7,669 nt of DNA from Acetobacteraceae bacterium (GCA_030039695.1 JASHVB010000589.1:1-7669), one strand, 5' to 3'; numbered from the stretch's first letter, positions 1 through 6,679 are shown. Notes: generated by a model not told the origin, from the sequence alone. A program made the numbers and translations.

Positions 1-606
1 ATTCGGCAGCACCTCAGTGAAGCGGCCGATAATCTCTAGCTTGCGGCTTGCGGCGACGCGCAAACGCGCGGCGACCGCAGGGCCGATGAAAGTCTCGAAA
101 TCCGGCGTCTCCGGGCTAAACGTGCCGAACACCAGGCCCTGGAACGTCGTCGTGCGCAGCTTGCGGGGTCCATGGTCGGCAATGCGGAAGCCGTCCGGCA
201 TGCCGCCCTTGCCGCCGACCCCACGTTGGAAAGCGACGGATTGCAGGGTGCCGCGCAGGTCGTAGCGCCAAGCGTGATACGCGCAGGTGAAGTCCTTGGC
301 GCCGGTGCCGCCGTCCTCGAAGCAGATCAGCGCGCCGCGATGTGCGCAACGGTTCTCGAACGCGGCGATTCGGCCATCGGTGTCGCGTGCCACCACCACC
401 GGCATGGCGCCGACGAACGTGGTGCGCCAGTCACCTGGGTTGGCAAGCTCCACCTCCAGGCAGAGGTAATTCCACACCGGCCCTTCAAACACGCTCTGTT
501 GTTCGGCGCGCAGCACGTCCGGGTCCTGGTAGACCCAGAACGGCACGTGCGTCAGGCCGGCGGCCCAGGACTGGCGGACGGTCACGGCGGGTTGTGTGTC
601 GGGCAT
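1..606 (-). CDS. Rieske aromatic ring-hydroxylating dioxygenase, alpha (large) subunit, 3' part missing
   Basis: The minus-strand frame is open from ATG at 606 to the window edge, giving the first 202 residues of a protein of about 420 expected in this family. The Rieske [2Fe-2S] domain is intact: CAHRG gives Cys87 and His89, and CAYHAW gives Cys108 and His111. The N-terminus (THVPFWVYQDPDV, then FEGPVW) resembles alpha subunits of anthranilate 1,2-dioxygenase (AndAc) and salicylate 5-hydroxylase (NagG) type enzymes. The visible part ends at GRFTEVLPN, just before the usual NWK segment and the mononuclear iron site, which lie outside. Such enzymes are cytoplasmic and insert oxygen into an aromatic ring using electrons from a ferredoxin and reductase. 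The start is supported by GGAGGG (612-617) 5 nt upstream. It is transcribed divergently from the alcohol dehydrogenase at 687. Family assignment is firm; the substrate is unknown. Confidence 0.92.
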   Translation of the reverse strand, partial: MPDTQPAVTVRQSWAAGLTHVPFWVYQDPDVLRAEQQSVFEGPVWNYLCLEVELANPGDWRTTFVGAMPVVVARDTDGRIAAFENRCAHRGALICFEDGGTGAKDFTCAYHAWRYDLRGTLQSVAFQRGVGGKGGMPDGFRIADHGPRKLRTTTFQGLVFGTFSPETPDFETFIGPAVAARLRVAASRKLEIIGRFTEVLPN

Positions 607-623
607 GCGCACCCTCCATGTGG

Positions 624-650
624 GATCGCTCGGGGCTATGATCGCTCCGG
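624..650. promoter_or_regulatory. Divergent control region with direct repeat and a -10-like box
   Basis: The 80-bp space between the two divergent genes (607-686) must hold both promoters. It contains a direct repeat GATCGCTC at 624-631 and 640-647, 16 bp start to start. Between and overlapping them is TATGAT (637-642), a good -10 match on the plus strand that would place transcription start about 38 nt before the dehydrogenase ATG. No convincing -35 is seen at the expected distance, so activation by a regulator bound at the repeats is possible. This is inference from short motifs only. Confidence 0.3.
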
Positions 651-686
651 CCGGGCTGGACGATCAATTGCCGATGGAGGGTTTCG

Positions 687-1691
687 ATGCGCGCCATGAT
701 CCTGGACGCCCCGCACCAGAAGCTGCGGTTGACGGCGATCGCCGCGCCCGCGCCGGCCCCGGGCCAGCTACTGCTGCAGGTGGGGGCCTGCGCTGTCTGC
801 CGGACCGATCTGCACGTGGTGGATGGCGAGCTGACCCAGCCGAAGCTGCCGCTGATCCCCGGACACGAAATCATCGGCACCGTCGCCGCGCGCGCTCCGG
901 GCGCAGAGCGATTCGCGATCGGCGACCGCGTCGGCGTGCCTTGGCTCGGCTTTGCCTGCGGTAGCTGCGAGTTCTGTCGCTCAGGCCGCGAAAACTTATG
1001 CGCACAGGCCCGCTTCACCGGCTACCAGATCGATGGCGGCTATGCTGACTATACTGTCGCCGATGAACGCTTCTGCTTCGCCATTCCGCCACTCTATTCC
1101 GACGTAGAAGCAGCGCCGTTGATGTGCGCCGGCTTGATCGGCTACCGCGCGCTGCGCATGGCGGGCGAGGGCAAGCGGCTGGGGCTGTACGGTTTCGGTG
1201 CCGCGGCGCACATCATCGCGCAGGTGGCGCGTTGGCAGGGCCGCAGCGTGTTCGCGTTCACCAGTCCGGGCGACAGCGAAGCGCAGGCCTTTGCGCGCGA
1301 GCTCGGCGCGGTATGGGCTGGCGGGTCGGATGGTGCTCCGCCGGAACCGCTGGACGCGGCGATCATCTTCGCGCCGGTCGGACCTCTGGTGCCGGCGGCG
1401 TTGCGCGCGGTGGAGCGCGGCGGCACGGTGGTCTGCGCCGGCATACACATGAGCCCGATTCCAAGCTTCAGCTATGACCTGTTATGGGGCGAGCGCGTGG
1501 TCCGCTCAGTTGCCAACCTGACGCGCCGAGACGGCGAGGAGTTTCTCGCGCTGGCACCACGAGTCCCGGTCAAGACGCGCTCGCTGCCGTACGCGCTGGA
1601 GGACGCCAATAATGCGCTCGACGATCTGCGTGCGGGCCGCCTGCAAGGCGCCGCAGTGCTGACCAACCGGACCGGTGGCGTTGCGCGGTAG
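687..1691 (+). CDS. Zinc-dependent alcohol dehydrogenase (MDR superfamily)
   Basis: This 334-residue protein is a full-length medium-chain dehydrogenase. It oxidises alcohols or reduces aldehydes with a nicotinamide cofactor in the cytoplasm. The catalytic zinc ligands are visible as Cys38 (CAVCRTDLH), His60-Glu61 (PGHE) and Cys147 (MCAG). The structural zinc site is complete: Cys91, Cys94, Cys97 and Cys105. The nucleotide-binding loop reads GLYGFGAAAH (residues 166-175), the G-x-G-x-x-x-H form of the AdhA-like 'zinc-binding alcohol dehydrogenase family protein' subgroup rather than the common GxGxxG. The start is set by GGAGG (676-680) 6 nt upstream. It is divergent from the Rieske oxygenase at 606, which suggests a shared regulator and perhaps a shared pathway. 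No terminator is evident after the stop. The natural substrate cannot be inferred. Confidence 0.95.
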   Translation: MRAMILDAPHQKLRLTAIAAPAPAPGQLLLQVGACAVCRTDLHVVDGELTQPKLPLIPGHEIIGTVAARAPGAERFAIGDRVGVPWLGFACGSCEFCRSGRENLCAQARFTGYQIDGGYADYTVADERFCFAIPPLYSDVEAAPLMCAGLIGYRALRMAGEGKRLGLYGFGAAAHIIAQVARWQGRSVFAFTSPGDSEAQAFARELGAVWAGGSDGAPPEPLDAAIIFAPVGPLVPAALRAVERGGTVVCAGIHMSPIPSFSYDLLWGERVVRSVANLTRRDGEEFLALAPRVPVKTRSLPYALEDANNALDDLRAGRLQGAAVLTNRTGGVAR

Positions 1692-2088
1692 CTGTGCCGA
1701 CATTTCCCGCCCAGCCTTGGCGCCAGCCTTGTTCGAGCACGCACCGCGGCGGATGACAGCGGCTAAGTTGCTTGGAGTGGCGGCGCCATCCGTCATGCCG
1801 TTGTCGGCTCTTCGACGGCGCGGCGGACGCTGTGACTGCGGCGCGGATTCGACACGCGCGCGCCAGACCACGTGTTCAGCAGGCTCATGGACGCGCCGGA
1901 GCCTATGCTGGCCGTCCGGCGCGGATATCGCGGTGGTCTCCGATCGCCCCCCCGGTGATCGAAGTGCTGTCGGAATCGACCGAAGACACCGACCGATCCC
2001 AGAAGTCAGATTAGGTGACGATCGATGAATACCCGCACTACGCCTCATCGGTGTCGCTGCTGTGGCGGTCGCTAACCGTTGGACCTCG

Positions 2089-2109
2089 TGACAATCGTAA
2101 CCCTTGTCA
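2089..2109. repeat. Inverted repeat TGACAA-N9-TTGTCA
   Basis: TGACAA (2089-2094) and TTGTCA (2104-2109) are perfect inverted 6-mers separated by 9 bp, so the half-site centres are 15 bp apart. It could be an operator for a dimeric regulator or a small hairpin. It lies in the large gap about 480 bp before the next confident gene, so a role is unproven. Confidence 0.3.
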
Positions 2110-2248
2110 TCCTCCCTTGAAATGAACGTGCAATCGGCGGGTTTTAATCCTGCACCGACCAGCGCCCTGCTCCTGGGGTTGTGTCCCGCCGACGGTCCCA
2201 AAGATGCGCTGGTTGCATGCTCGCGCGGGTGAGAGGAGGCTACCTCCG

Positions 2249-2491
2249 ATGGCTAACGATAGAACCGTTTCTTGCCACGGGGAATCGGAGACATCATTGG
2301 GCACATACCCAGTATTCTCGCCGCAGCAGGACTGGCCGTGGGCCGCCCAATATCTGACCGAAGTAACGCACGATGAGCGTTCCCGCCGCAGCCGCCCGGC
2401 GAAGCATGAGCGCCGACGGCAGGCCGGTCTCCCCTCCCGGTGCGGAGAGGAAGAGGGGAAGGGTCAACGGGTCACGTTTTTGGCGCCCTAA
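2249..2491 (+). CDS. Possible small hypothetical protein (80 residues)
   Basis: The frame starts MANDRTVSCHGESETSLG at ATG 2249 and runs 80 residues to a stop at 2491. A strong GGAGG (2235-2239) lies 9 nt upstream, but the same bases form a hairpin with CCTCC (2243-2247) that could mask the site. The first half, with GTYPVFSPQQDWPWAAQYL, has a plausible composition. The second half is Arg/Lys-rich and runs through the degenerate hairpin at 2430-2459. Third codon positions are much less GC-rich than in the neighbouring genes. I recognise no family. It may be a remnant, a foreign small gene or chance. Confidence 0.22.
   Translation: MANDRTVSCHGESETSLGTYPVFSPQQDWPWAAQYLTEVTHDERSRRSRPAKHERRRQAGLPSRCGEEEGKGQRVTFLAP
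2430..2459. repeat. Degenerate hairpin, possible dispersed intergenic repeat
   Basis: TCCCCTC (2430-2436) pairs with GAGGGGA (2453-2459) over 7 bp. An inner 3-bp stem CCG/CGG (2437-2439 with 2443-2445) and a bulge AGAGGAA follow. The look is that of a worn copy of the CCCTCCCG/CGGGAGGG hairpins common between genes in GC-rich alphaproteobacteria. No T-run follows directly, so it is a poor intrinsic terminator. Confidence 0.35.
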
Positions 2492-2505
2492 GAAGAGGCG
2501 GCACT

Positions 2506-2551
2506 GTTACCATTGTTGACGTCGCAGTTCGCGCTGGTTCACCATTGTAAC
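2506..2551. promoter_or_regulatory. Paired 15-bp boxes upstream of the Rieske oxygenase gene
   Basis: GTTACCATTGTTGAC (2506-2520) and GTTCACCATTGTAAC (2537-2551) share the core ACCATTGT and near-identical ends. They are 31-32 bp apart, close to three helical turns. The second is GTT-N9-AAC, which also fits a T-N11-A LysR-type box, and the first is nearly so. TTGACG (2516-2521) inside the first could serve as a -35, but no good -10 lies at the right distance. The boxes lie 40-85 bp before the ATG at 2591. Operator function is inferred. Confidence 0.35.
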
Positions 2552-2578
2552 ACCGACGCCGACCCCGCATCAACGGAC

Positions 2579-2585
2579 AAGGAGG
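2579..2585 (+). promoter_or_regulatory. Ribosome binding site deciding the start at 2591
   Basis: AAGGAGG is a near-perfect Shine-Dalgarno sequence 5 nt before ATG 2591. It argues against the longer in-frame reading that would begin at TTG 2513, whose added residues do not look like the family and which would run through the paired boxes. Confidence 0.8.
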
Positions 2586-2590
2586 CTGCT

Positions 2591-3889
2591 ATGCCCGCCA
2601 AGGCGCCGTTCTTGAAGTCGCGCTACAGCGGTTACCATCATCGCCACGTGCCGCACGAAGATACCGAGCTGACGCATGTCGGCCCGGATACGCCGTGCGG
2701 GGAATACCTGCGTCGCTTCTGGCAGCCGGTCTGCTATGGCGATGATCTCAAGGACCTGCCGCTCGCCGTCACCATCCTCGGCGAGGAACTGGTCGCCTTC
2801 CGCGATGGCGCCGGCCAGGTCGGCGTGCTCGAGCGGCACTGCTCGCACCGTGGCACGTCGCTGGAATTCGGACTGATCGGCAACAAGGGCATCCGCTGCT
2901 GCTACCACGGCTGGTTGTTCGACGTGGATGGCACGATACTGGAGACCCCAGGCGAACCGGCCACCAGCAGGCTGAAGGACCGCCTATTCCACGGTGCCTA
3001 CCCCGTGCATGAGGCGCATGGGCTCGTGTTCGCCTATCTGGGCCCCCCAGAGCAGATGCCCGCCTTCCCAAATTACGACAGCCTGAGCCGCCCCGGCTAT
3101 CGCGTCATTGCAGGCCAGAAATACCATTACCCCTGCAACTGGCTGCAGATTTTGGAAAACTCGATGGACCCGGTGCACACCGCATTCCTCCACACGATCG
3201 TCAGCGGCGCGGTGTTCACCGCTGAATTCGGTGTACTCCCGGAACTCGACTTCGCCGAAACCCCTGTGGGCATCATCTACATCGCCACGCGCCGCGTCGG
3301 CGACAATCTCTGGGCGCGCATGGTGGAGAACGTGCTGCCCAACCTCCAGCAGGTCGCCCCGATCTGGGAAACCGGCCAGCAGCCGCACCCGTTCAGCGGC
3401 CCGATGATGAGCCGCTGGATCGTGCCGATCGATAACACCAACACGCAGCTCATCGAGCTGCGCCATGTCAGTGAGACCGAGGGCGAGGCCACGCCGGACT
3501 GGTGGGCCGATCGCGGAGCCATGCTGCCGGGCCAGCTCGCGGCCCCCACCTACGAGGAAAGTCAGCGCCGGCCGCAGGATTTTGAAGCCCAGGTGTCGCA
3601 GCGCCCGGTCGCGGTGCATAAGCTCGAACACCTCGGCACCACTGACCGCGGCATCACCCTGTTCCGCAATCAGATCCGCCGGGGCATCCGCGCGGTGAAG
3701 GCTGGCCGCGATCCCGACGCATTGTTCCGCCGCGGCGGCGGCCCGATCCGGACCTATTGCAACGACACCGTGGTACGCGTGCCGCCGGCGAAAACGCCCG
3801 AGCTCGACCGCAAGCTGCTGCGTGAGACCGGGCGTCGATTGGCCGAGGGTTATATCCAGGCGCCACCGCTGCGCGCAGCCGCCGAATAG
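2591..3889 (+). CDS. Rieske non-heme iron oxygenase, phthalate 4,5-dioxygenase-like oxygenase component
   Basis: This complete protein has 432 residues. The Rieske cluster ligands are Cys84 and His86 (CSHRG) and Cys103 and His106 (CCYHGW). The catalytic domain shows the mononuclear iron motif ENSMDPVHTAFLH, with bridging Asp193 and ligands His196 and His201. Asp330 in RRPQDFEAQ is a candidate for the third iron ligand by analogy. The later stretch HLGTTDRGITLFRNQIRRGI (343-366, in part) is typical of the phthalate dioxygenase (OphA2/Pht3) branch, which forms homo-oligomers without a beta subunit and takes electrons from an FMN/[2Fe-2S] reductase. No such reductase is in the window. Reactions in this branch are dihydroxylation, O-demethylation or ring hydroxylation of aromatic acids or similar compounds. 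The substrate here is unknown. It belongs to a different branch from the partial oxygenase at 1-606. Confidence 0.95.
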   Translation: MPAKAPFLKSRYSGYHHRHVPHEDTELTHVGPDTPCGEYLRRFWQPVCYGDDLKDLPLAVTILGEELVAFRDGAGQVGVLERHCSHRGTSLEFGLIGNKGIRCCYHGWLFDVDGTILETPGEPATSRLKDRLFHGAYPVHEAHGLVFAYLGPPEQMPAFPNYDSLSRPGYRVIAGQKYHYPCNWLQILENSMDPVHTAFLHTIVSGAVFTAEFGVLPELDFAETPVGIIYIATRRVGDNLWARMVENVLPNLQQVAPIWETGQQPHPFSGPMMSRWIVPIDNTNTQLIELRHVSETEGEATPDWWADRGAMLPGQLAAPTYEESQRRPQDFEAQVSQRPVAVHKLEHLGTTDRGITLFRNQIRRGIRAVKAGRDPDALFRRGGGPIRTYCNDTVVRVPPAKTPELDRKLLRETGRRLAEGYIQAPPLRAAAE

Positions 3890-3895
3890 CGCATT

Positions 3896-3930
3896 GGTCA
3901 TGGCCGGGCTTGTCCCGGCCATCCACGCCG
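3896..3930. repeat. Short palindromic dispersed repeat (REP-like, VMAGLVPAIHA type)
   Basis: ATGGCCGGG (3900-3908) and CCCGGCCAT (3914-3922) form a perfect 9-bp stem with loop CTTGT. One plus frame reads VMAGLVPAIHA and the complementary strand reads MAGTSPAMT, both familiar spurious peptides of a highly repeated intergenic element in alphaproteobacterial genomes. It starts about 7 bp after the oxygenase stop codon. It may weakly terminate or stabilise the transcript; it has no T-run. Recognition rests on memory of the family, not on a search. Confidence 0.7.
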
Positions 3931-3987
3931 TCACCGCATGTCCGGCCGCCGCTGTCCCTCCTTCGCGGTACCCGCTTCAATGCCGGA

Positions 3988-4548
3988 ATGGCAAATCCAC
4001 CACCGTCCCGCGTAACGCTGGCCGCGCTCTTCCTGGGCTTCGTCGGCATCGGCCTGATGAGCTTCGGCGGCGGCCTCGCCGCCTGGATCCGCCGCGAGGT
4101 GGTGCAGCGCCGGGCGTGGCTCGACGACCAGCAGTTTCTTTCCGGTTATGCCCTGTCGCAGCTTTTGCCCGGCGCGACCAACGTGAACCTGACCGTATTC
4201 ATCGGCGCGCAGCTCCGCGGCATCCCGGGCGCCATCGTCGCCGTGACCGGCCTCAACGCGCTGCCGATCGCCATCGTCCTCGCGCTCGGCGCAATCTTCC
4301 TGCGCACGCGCGGCATGCCAGGCAGCGCCCTGTTGTCGACCACGCTCACCGGCATGGGCGCGGCTGCGATCGGCCTGAACCTCGGCACCGGAATCCAGCT
4401 TGGGCGCCTGCATATCCGCCGCATCCTGCCCGCTGCGGTGACCGCCATCATCGCGCTGGCGATCGGCGTGGCGGGCGTTCCGCTGCTCCACGTGCTCGCC
4501 ATCATGTTGCCGATCAGCCTGTTGATCTCCTGGATGGAACGCCGCTGA
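3988..4548 (+). CDS. chrA: Chromate transporter (CHR/ChrA family), N-terminal-type half
   Basis: This 186-residue membrane protein is one half-size (short-chain) CHR-family domain. Landmarks are the first membrane segment with LMSFGGGLAAW (24-33), the amphipathic QFLSGYALSQLLPGATNVN region (49-67) and several further hydrophobic segments (about 77-104, 119-136, 146-182). The conserved PGP of the family reads PGA here (61-63). CHR proteins export chromate or related oxyanions across the inner membrane, and short forms work as pairs. It is followed immediately by the second half with TGATG overlap, implying translational coupling. ATG 3988 is chosen because the membrane domain starts soon after it. 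The Shine-Dalgarno is weak. Upstream in-frame TTG 3910 would fall within the repeat and adds non-family residues. Confidence 0.92.
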   Translation: MANPPPSRVTLAALFLGFVGIGLMSFGGGLAAWIRREVVQRRAWLDDQQFLSGYALSQLLPGATNVNLTVFIGAQLRGIPGAIVAVTGLNALPIAIVLALGAIFLRTRGMPGSALLSTTLTGMGAAAIGLNLGTGIQLGRLHIRRILPAAVTAIIALAIGVAGVPLLHVLAIMLPISLLISWMERR

Positions 4549-5072
4549 TGCTGCCCGCGCTGCTCCAGCTCACCCTGTTGTTTAGCGGCCTCTCATTGCT
4601 CGCATTCGGCGGCGGTACCGGTGTGCTGCCGGACATGCAGCGCGCGGCGGTGGACGTGCACCACTGGATCAGCGCGCACGAATTCCTCAGCTTCTTCGCC
4701 ATCTCCCGCGCAGCACCTGGTCCGGGATCGCTGATCGTCGTGCTGATCGGCCAGAGTGTCGCCGGCCTGCCCGGCGCGGCGGTCGCGTTCCTGGCGATGT
4801 TCGGCCCGTCCAGCGTGCTCGCCTACGTCGCCTCCCGCCTCTGGCACCGCGCCGTGCACGCCGAGTGGCGCGTTCTGCTGGAACGAGCACTGGCGCCGGT
4901 CGCGATCGGTCTGACCTTCGGCAGCGGGCTCGGCCTCATGCGTGGCACGGAGCACGAATGGCCGGCCTACGCGATTTCTGTGGCATCGATGCTGGCATTT
5001 GCGTTCGGCCGCATACATCCGCTCGCCCTGCTGGCCGGCGGCGCGGTCATATTGCTCATGGCCCACGCATAG
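4548..5072 (+). CDS. chrA: Chromate transporter (CHR/ChrA family), C-terminal-type half
   Basis: This 174-residue membrane protein is the second half-size CHR domain. It carries LLAFGGGTGVLPDM (17-30), the amphipathic HEFLSFFAISRAAPGPGSL stretch (44-62) with an intact PGP at 57-59, and hydrophobic segments at about 61-95, 116-130 and 140-172. Its ATG overlaps the stop of the first half as TGATG, so both products are probably made in a fixed ratio and form a heterodimeric transporter. No chromate-responsive regulator (ChrB) or reductase lies nearby. The real substrate could be chromate, sulfate or another oxyanion; the family name does not settle it. Confidence 0.92.
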   Translation: MLPALLQLTLLFSGLSLLAFGGGTGVLPDMQRAAVDVHHWISAHEFLSFFAISRAAPGPGSLIVVLIGQSVAGLPGAAVAFLAMFGPSSVLAYVASRLWHRAVHAEWRVLLERALAPVAIGLTFGSGLGLMRGTEHEWPAYAISVASMLAFAFGRIHPLALLAGGAVILLMAHA

Positions 5073-5506
5073 GCCGATCCGGCAACTTCACCGGGCCGCT
5101 GCCGCTCGGAATTGGCATCGTCACCAACAACCGCCGCACAGTGCTGAACGAAACGCGCCACCATGTGCCGCGCCATACCACGTACCCGTTCACCGCGATC
5201 AGCCTTGCGGACGACGGTTCGACCGTTAGGTCCCTGGACCTCCTGCGCGCGCGGCACCACGACCACAACCGGCCGCAACAAGGGCATTGCCGGAGACAAA
5301 ACCCCGCGCTGTTTATCGTGTCCGAACTCATGCGTTGCGGTGTCATAATCATGTCCGAGGATGATCCGTACCCGCGCCGGGCCAACGGCACCGGGCGAGG
5401 GTATGGGGGACGCACGTCGCTCCACATTGCGTGCGTGGCCAATACCGTCACGCTCGATGCTCACAGTGCGCCTCGATTTCGCCCGGGTGAGGTGCGAGCG
5501 AGGTTG
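5073..5506. other. Gap between converging genes, no gene recognised
   Basis: This 434-bp stretch separates the rightward transporter pair from the leftward monooxygenase. Frames are open on both strands but none has a good start site, biased codons or a recognisable family. The only clear structure is a 14-bp palindrome, AGGTCC-CT-GGACCT (5228-5241), whose 2-nt centre makes it more like a protein site than an RNA hairpin. No convincing terminator with a T-run is seen for either gene. It may be eroded coding DNA. Confidence 0.45.
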
Positions 5507-6679
5507 TTAATTCGCGAATCCCTTCGGCCCCTTGAACGCCGGCACGACGTCCTCCGCGAACTGCTGCAATTGCTCCAGTGCGACATTCAGCGGCACGCCG
5601 ATCGACATGCTGCACGTCACCCGCTCCAGCCCTGGGTACCGCTGCTCCACCGCCTTCAATTGCCCGATAATGTCGTCCGGCGTTCCCGTCAAAAACCCGC
5701 CCGCCTTTACCGCGTCCTCGATCGTCGGCAGCTTCATCGTCGGCGCTCTCATCCGCATCGCCGCAATCTGTTCATCGCTCAGCGCGCGCACCAGACGCAG
5801 TTCACCGAACATCTTCAGATTCTCTTCGTAGTACTTCGCGGCTTCGCGCATCCCCTCTTCACGGCTCTTCGCGATGAAGAACTGATACCCGAGCGACAGC
5901 CTCTCGCCGAGCTCGATCAGCTTTCCCGCGCGCGCATAGGCATCACGGAACGCCACCATGTGACGATCGACCGCGCCGCCTTCCGCTGAGCCTCCGCCGA
6001 TGACGCCGCAAATTCCGTGCTTCGCCATGAAGTCGAACGCACGCTGCGTGCCGCCCTGGATCGGTTGCCAGCATTCCACAGGCAGACGCGCGGGACGCGG
6101 CACAAGTGTGATCTCCTTCAGGGTGTAGCCGCGATACGGCACCTCCGGCGGGATCGTGTAGTACTTGCCGCGATGGCTGAACGATTCCTCGTTGAACGAC
6201 TGGAAAATCAAATCGACTTGCTCCTCGAACAGCTCGCGGTTCGCGGCCTGGTCGAGCAGCGGCGTGCCGAAGGTTTCGACTTCCCGGGTGTGATAGCCGC
6301 GGCCAACCCCGAAGATGACACGTCCGCCTGACAGGATATCCGCCATCGCGTAGTCTTCGGCCAGACGGAGCGGGTGCCACATTGGCGTAATGTTGAAGCC
6401 GCATCCGATCTTCAGGTTCTTGGTGATGTGCGTCAGGTGCAGCGCCATCAGCAGCACGTTGGGGATGCACTCATAGCCTTCCGGCTGGAAGTGGTGCTCT
6501 GCCATCCAGAACGCGTTGTAGCCCATGCGATCGAGCAGCTTCGCCATCTCTTCCGCCTTGTGCAGCGCGGAAGCGAGAAGCTCGTTCGGATAGCGCCGGT
6601 CGTTCACCGGCATGCCGCCATAGCCGAGGTCGTCCATGTCGATATGGCCAGCGTAGGAACTGTCGAACTTCGTAATCAT
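5507..6679 (-). CDS. LLM-class flavin-dependent monooxygenase (bacterial luciferase-like)
   Basis: This 390-residue protein has the TIM-barrel luciferase-like fold, which uses reduced FMN or F420 with oxygen to oxidise an organic substrate in the cytoplasm. Landmarks are AFWMAEHHFQPEG (56-68), the family-typical HPLRLAEDYAMADILSGGR (102-120) followed by VIFGVGRGYH (121-130), and the C-terminal GTPDDIIGQL (332-341). The start at ATG 6679 is supported by GGGAGA (6688-6693 on the minus strand) 8 nt upstream. The frame stays open farther upstream but only with Arg/Pro-rich residues foreign to the family. The DUF336 gene lies upstream in the same direction, 347 bp away. No flavin reductase is adjacent. 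Substrate, and whether the cofactor is FMN or F420, cannot be decided. Confidence 0.95.
   Translation of the reverse strand: MITKFDSSYAGHIDMDDLGYGGMPVNDRRYPNELLASALHKAEEMAKLLDRMGYNAFWMAEHHFQPEGYECIPNVLLMALHLTHITKNLKIGCGFNITPMWHPLRLAEDYAMADILSGGRVIFGVGRGYHTREVETFGTPLLDQAANRELFEEQVDLIFQSFNEESFSHRGKYYTIPPEVPYRGYTLKEITLVPRPARLPVECWQPIQGGTQRAFDFMAKHGICGVIGGGSAEGGAVDRHMVAFRDAYARAGKLIELGERLSLGYQFFIAKSREEGMREAAKYYEENLKMFGELRLVRALSDEQIAAMRMRAPTMKLPTIEDAVKAGGFLTGTPDDIIGQLKAVEQRYPGLERVTCSMSIGVPLNVALEQLQQFAEDVVPAFKGPKGFAN

Larger units (their letters stand above)
1692..2505. other. Long gap without a convincing gene
   Basis: No frame here looks like a normal gene of this genome. Frames on both strands are rich in Arg, Pro and Ser and recall no family. 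From about 2030 to 2350 the sequence is visibly less GC-rich than the flanking genes. It contains the inverted repeat at 2089-2109, a small ORF at 2249-2491 and a degenerate hairpin at 2430-2459. It could be decayed coding or mobile DNA. I recognise no transposase or intron domain in it. Confidence 0.5.

Noticed and set aside
172..699. Plus-strand 175-residue open frame over the left oxygenase
   Set aside because: It is the antisense of the minus-strand Rieske gene, which has intact motifs and a ribosome site.
1506..2201. Minus-strand 231-residue open frame through the gap
   Set aside because: Its composition is Arg/Pro/Ser-rich with no family resemblance, and its end overlaps the well-supported dehydrogenase antisense. 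A GAGLKPA-like string in it resembles known spurious repeat translations.
2040..2350. Group II intron, riboswitch or insertion-sequence end in the less GC-rich core of the gap
   Set aside because: I could not identify domain V, a known riboswitch core, terminal inverted repeats or transposase residues; only small stems were found.
2513..2590. Upstream extension of the Rieske oxygenase to TTG 2513
   Set aside because: The near-perfect AAGGAGG at 2579-2585 places the start at 2591, and the extra residues are not family-like.
2984..3934. Minus-strand 316-residue open frame
   Set aside because: It is antisense to the phthalate-dioxygenase-like gene, and its N-terminus is the repeat-derived MAGTSPAMT string.
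3822..4547. Long plus-strand frame leading into the second transporter half
   Set aside because: Over the first transporter half it is an out-of-frame Arg/Pro/His-rich reading. The true start is ATG 4548.
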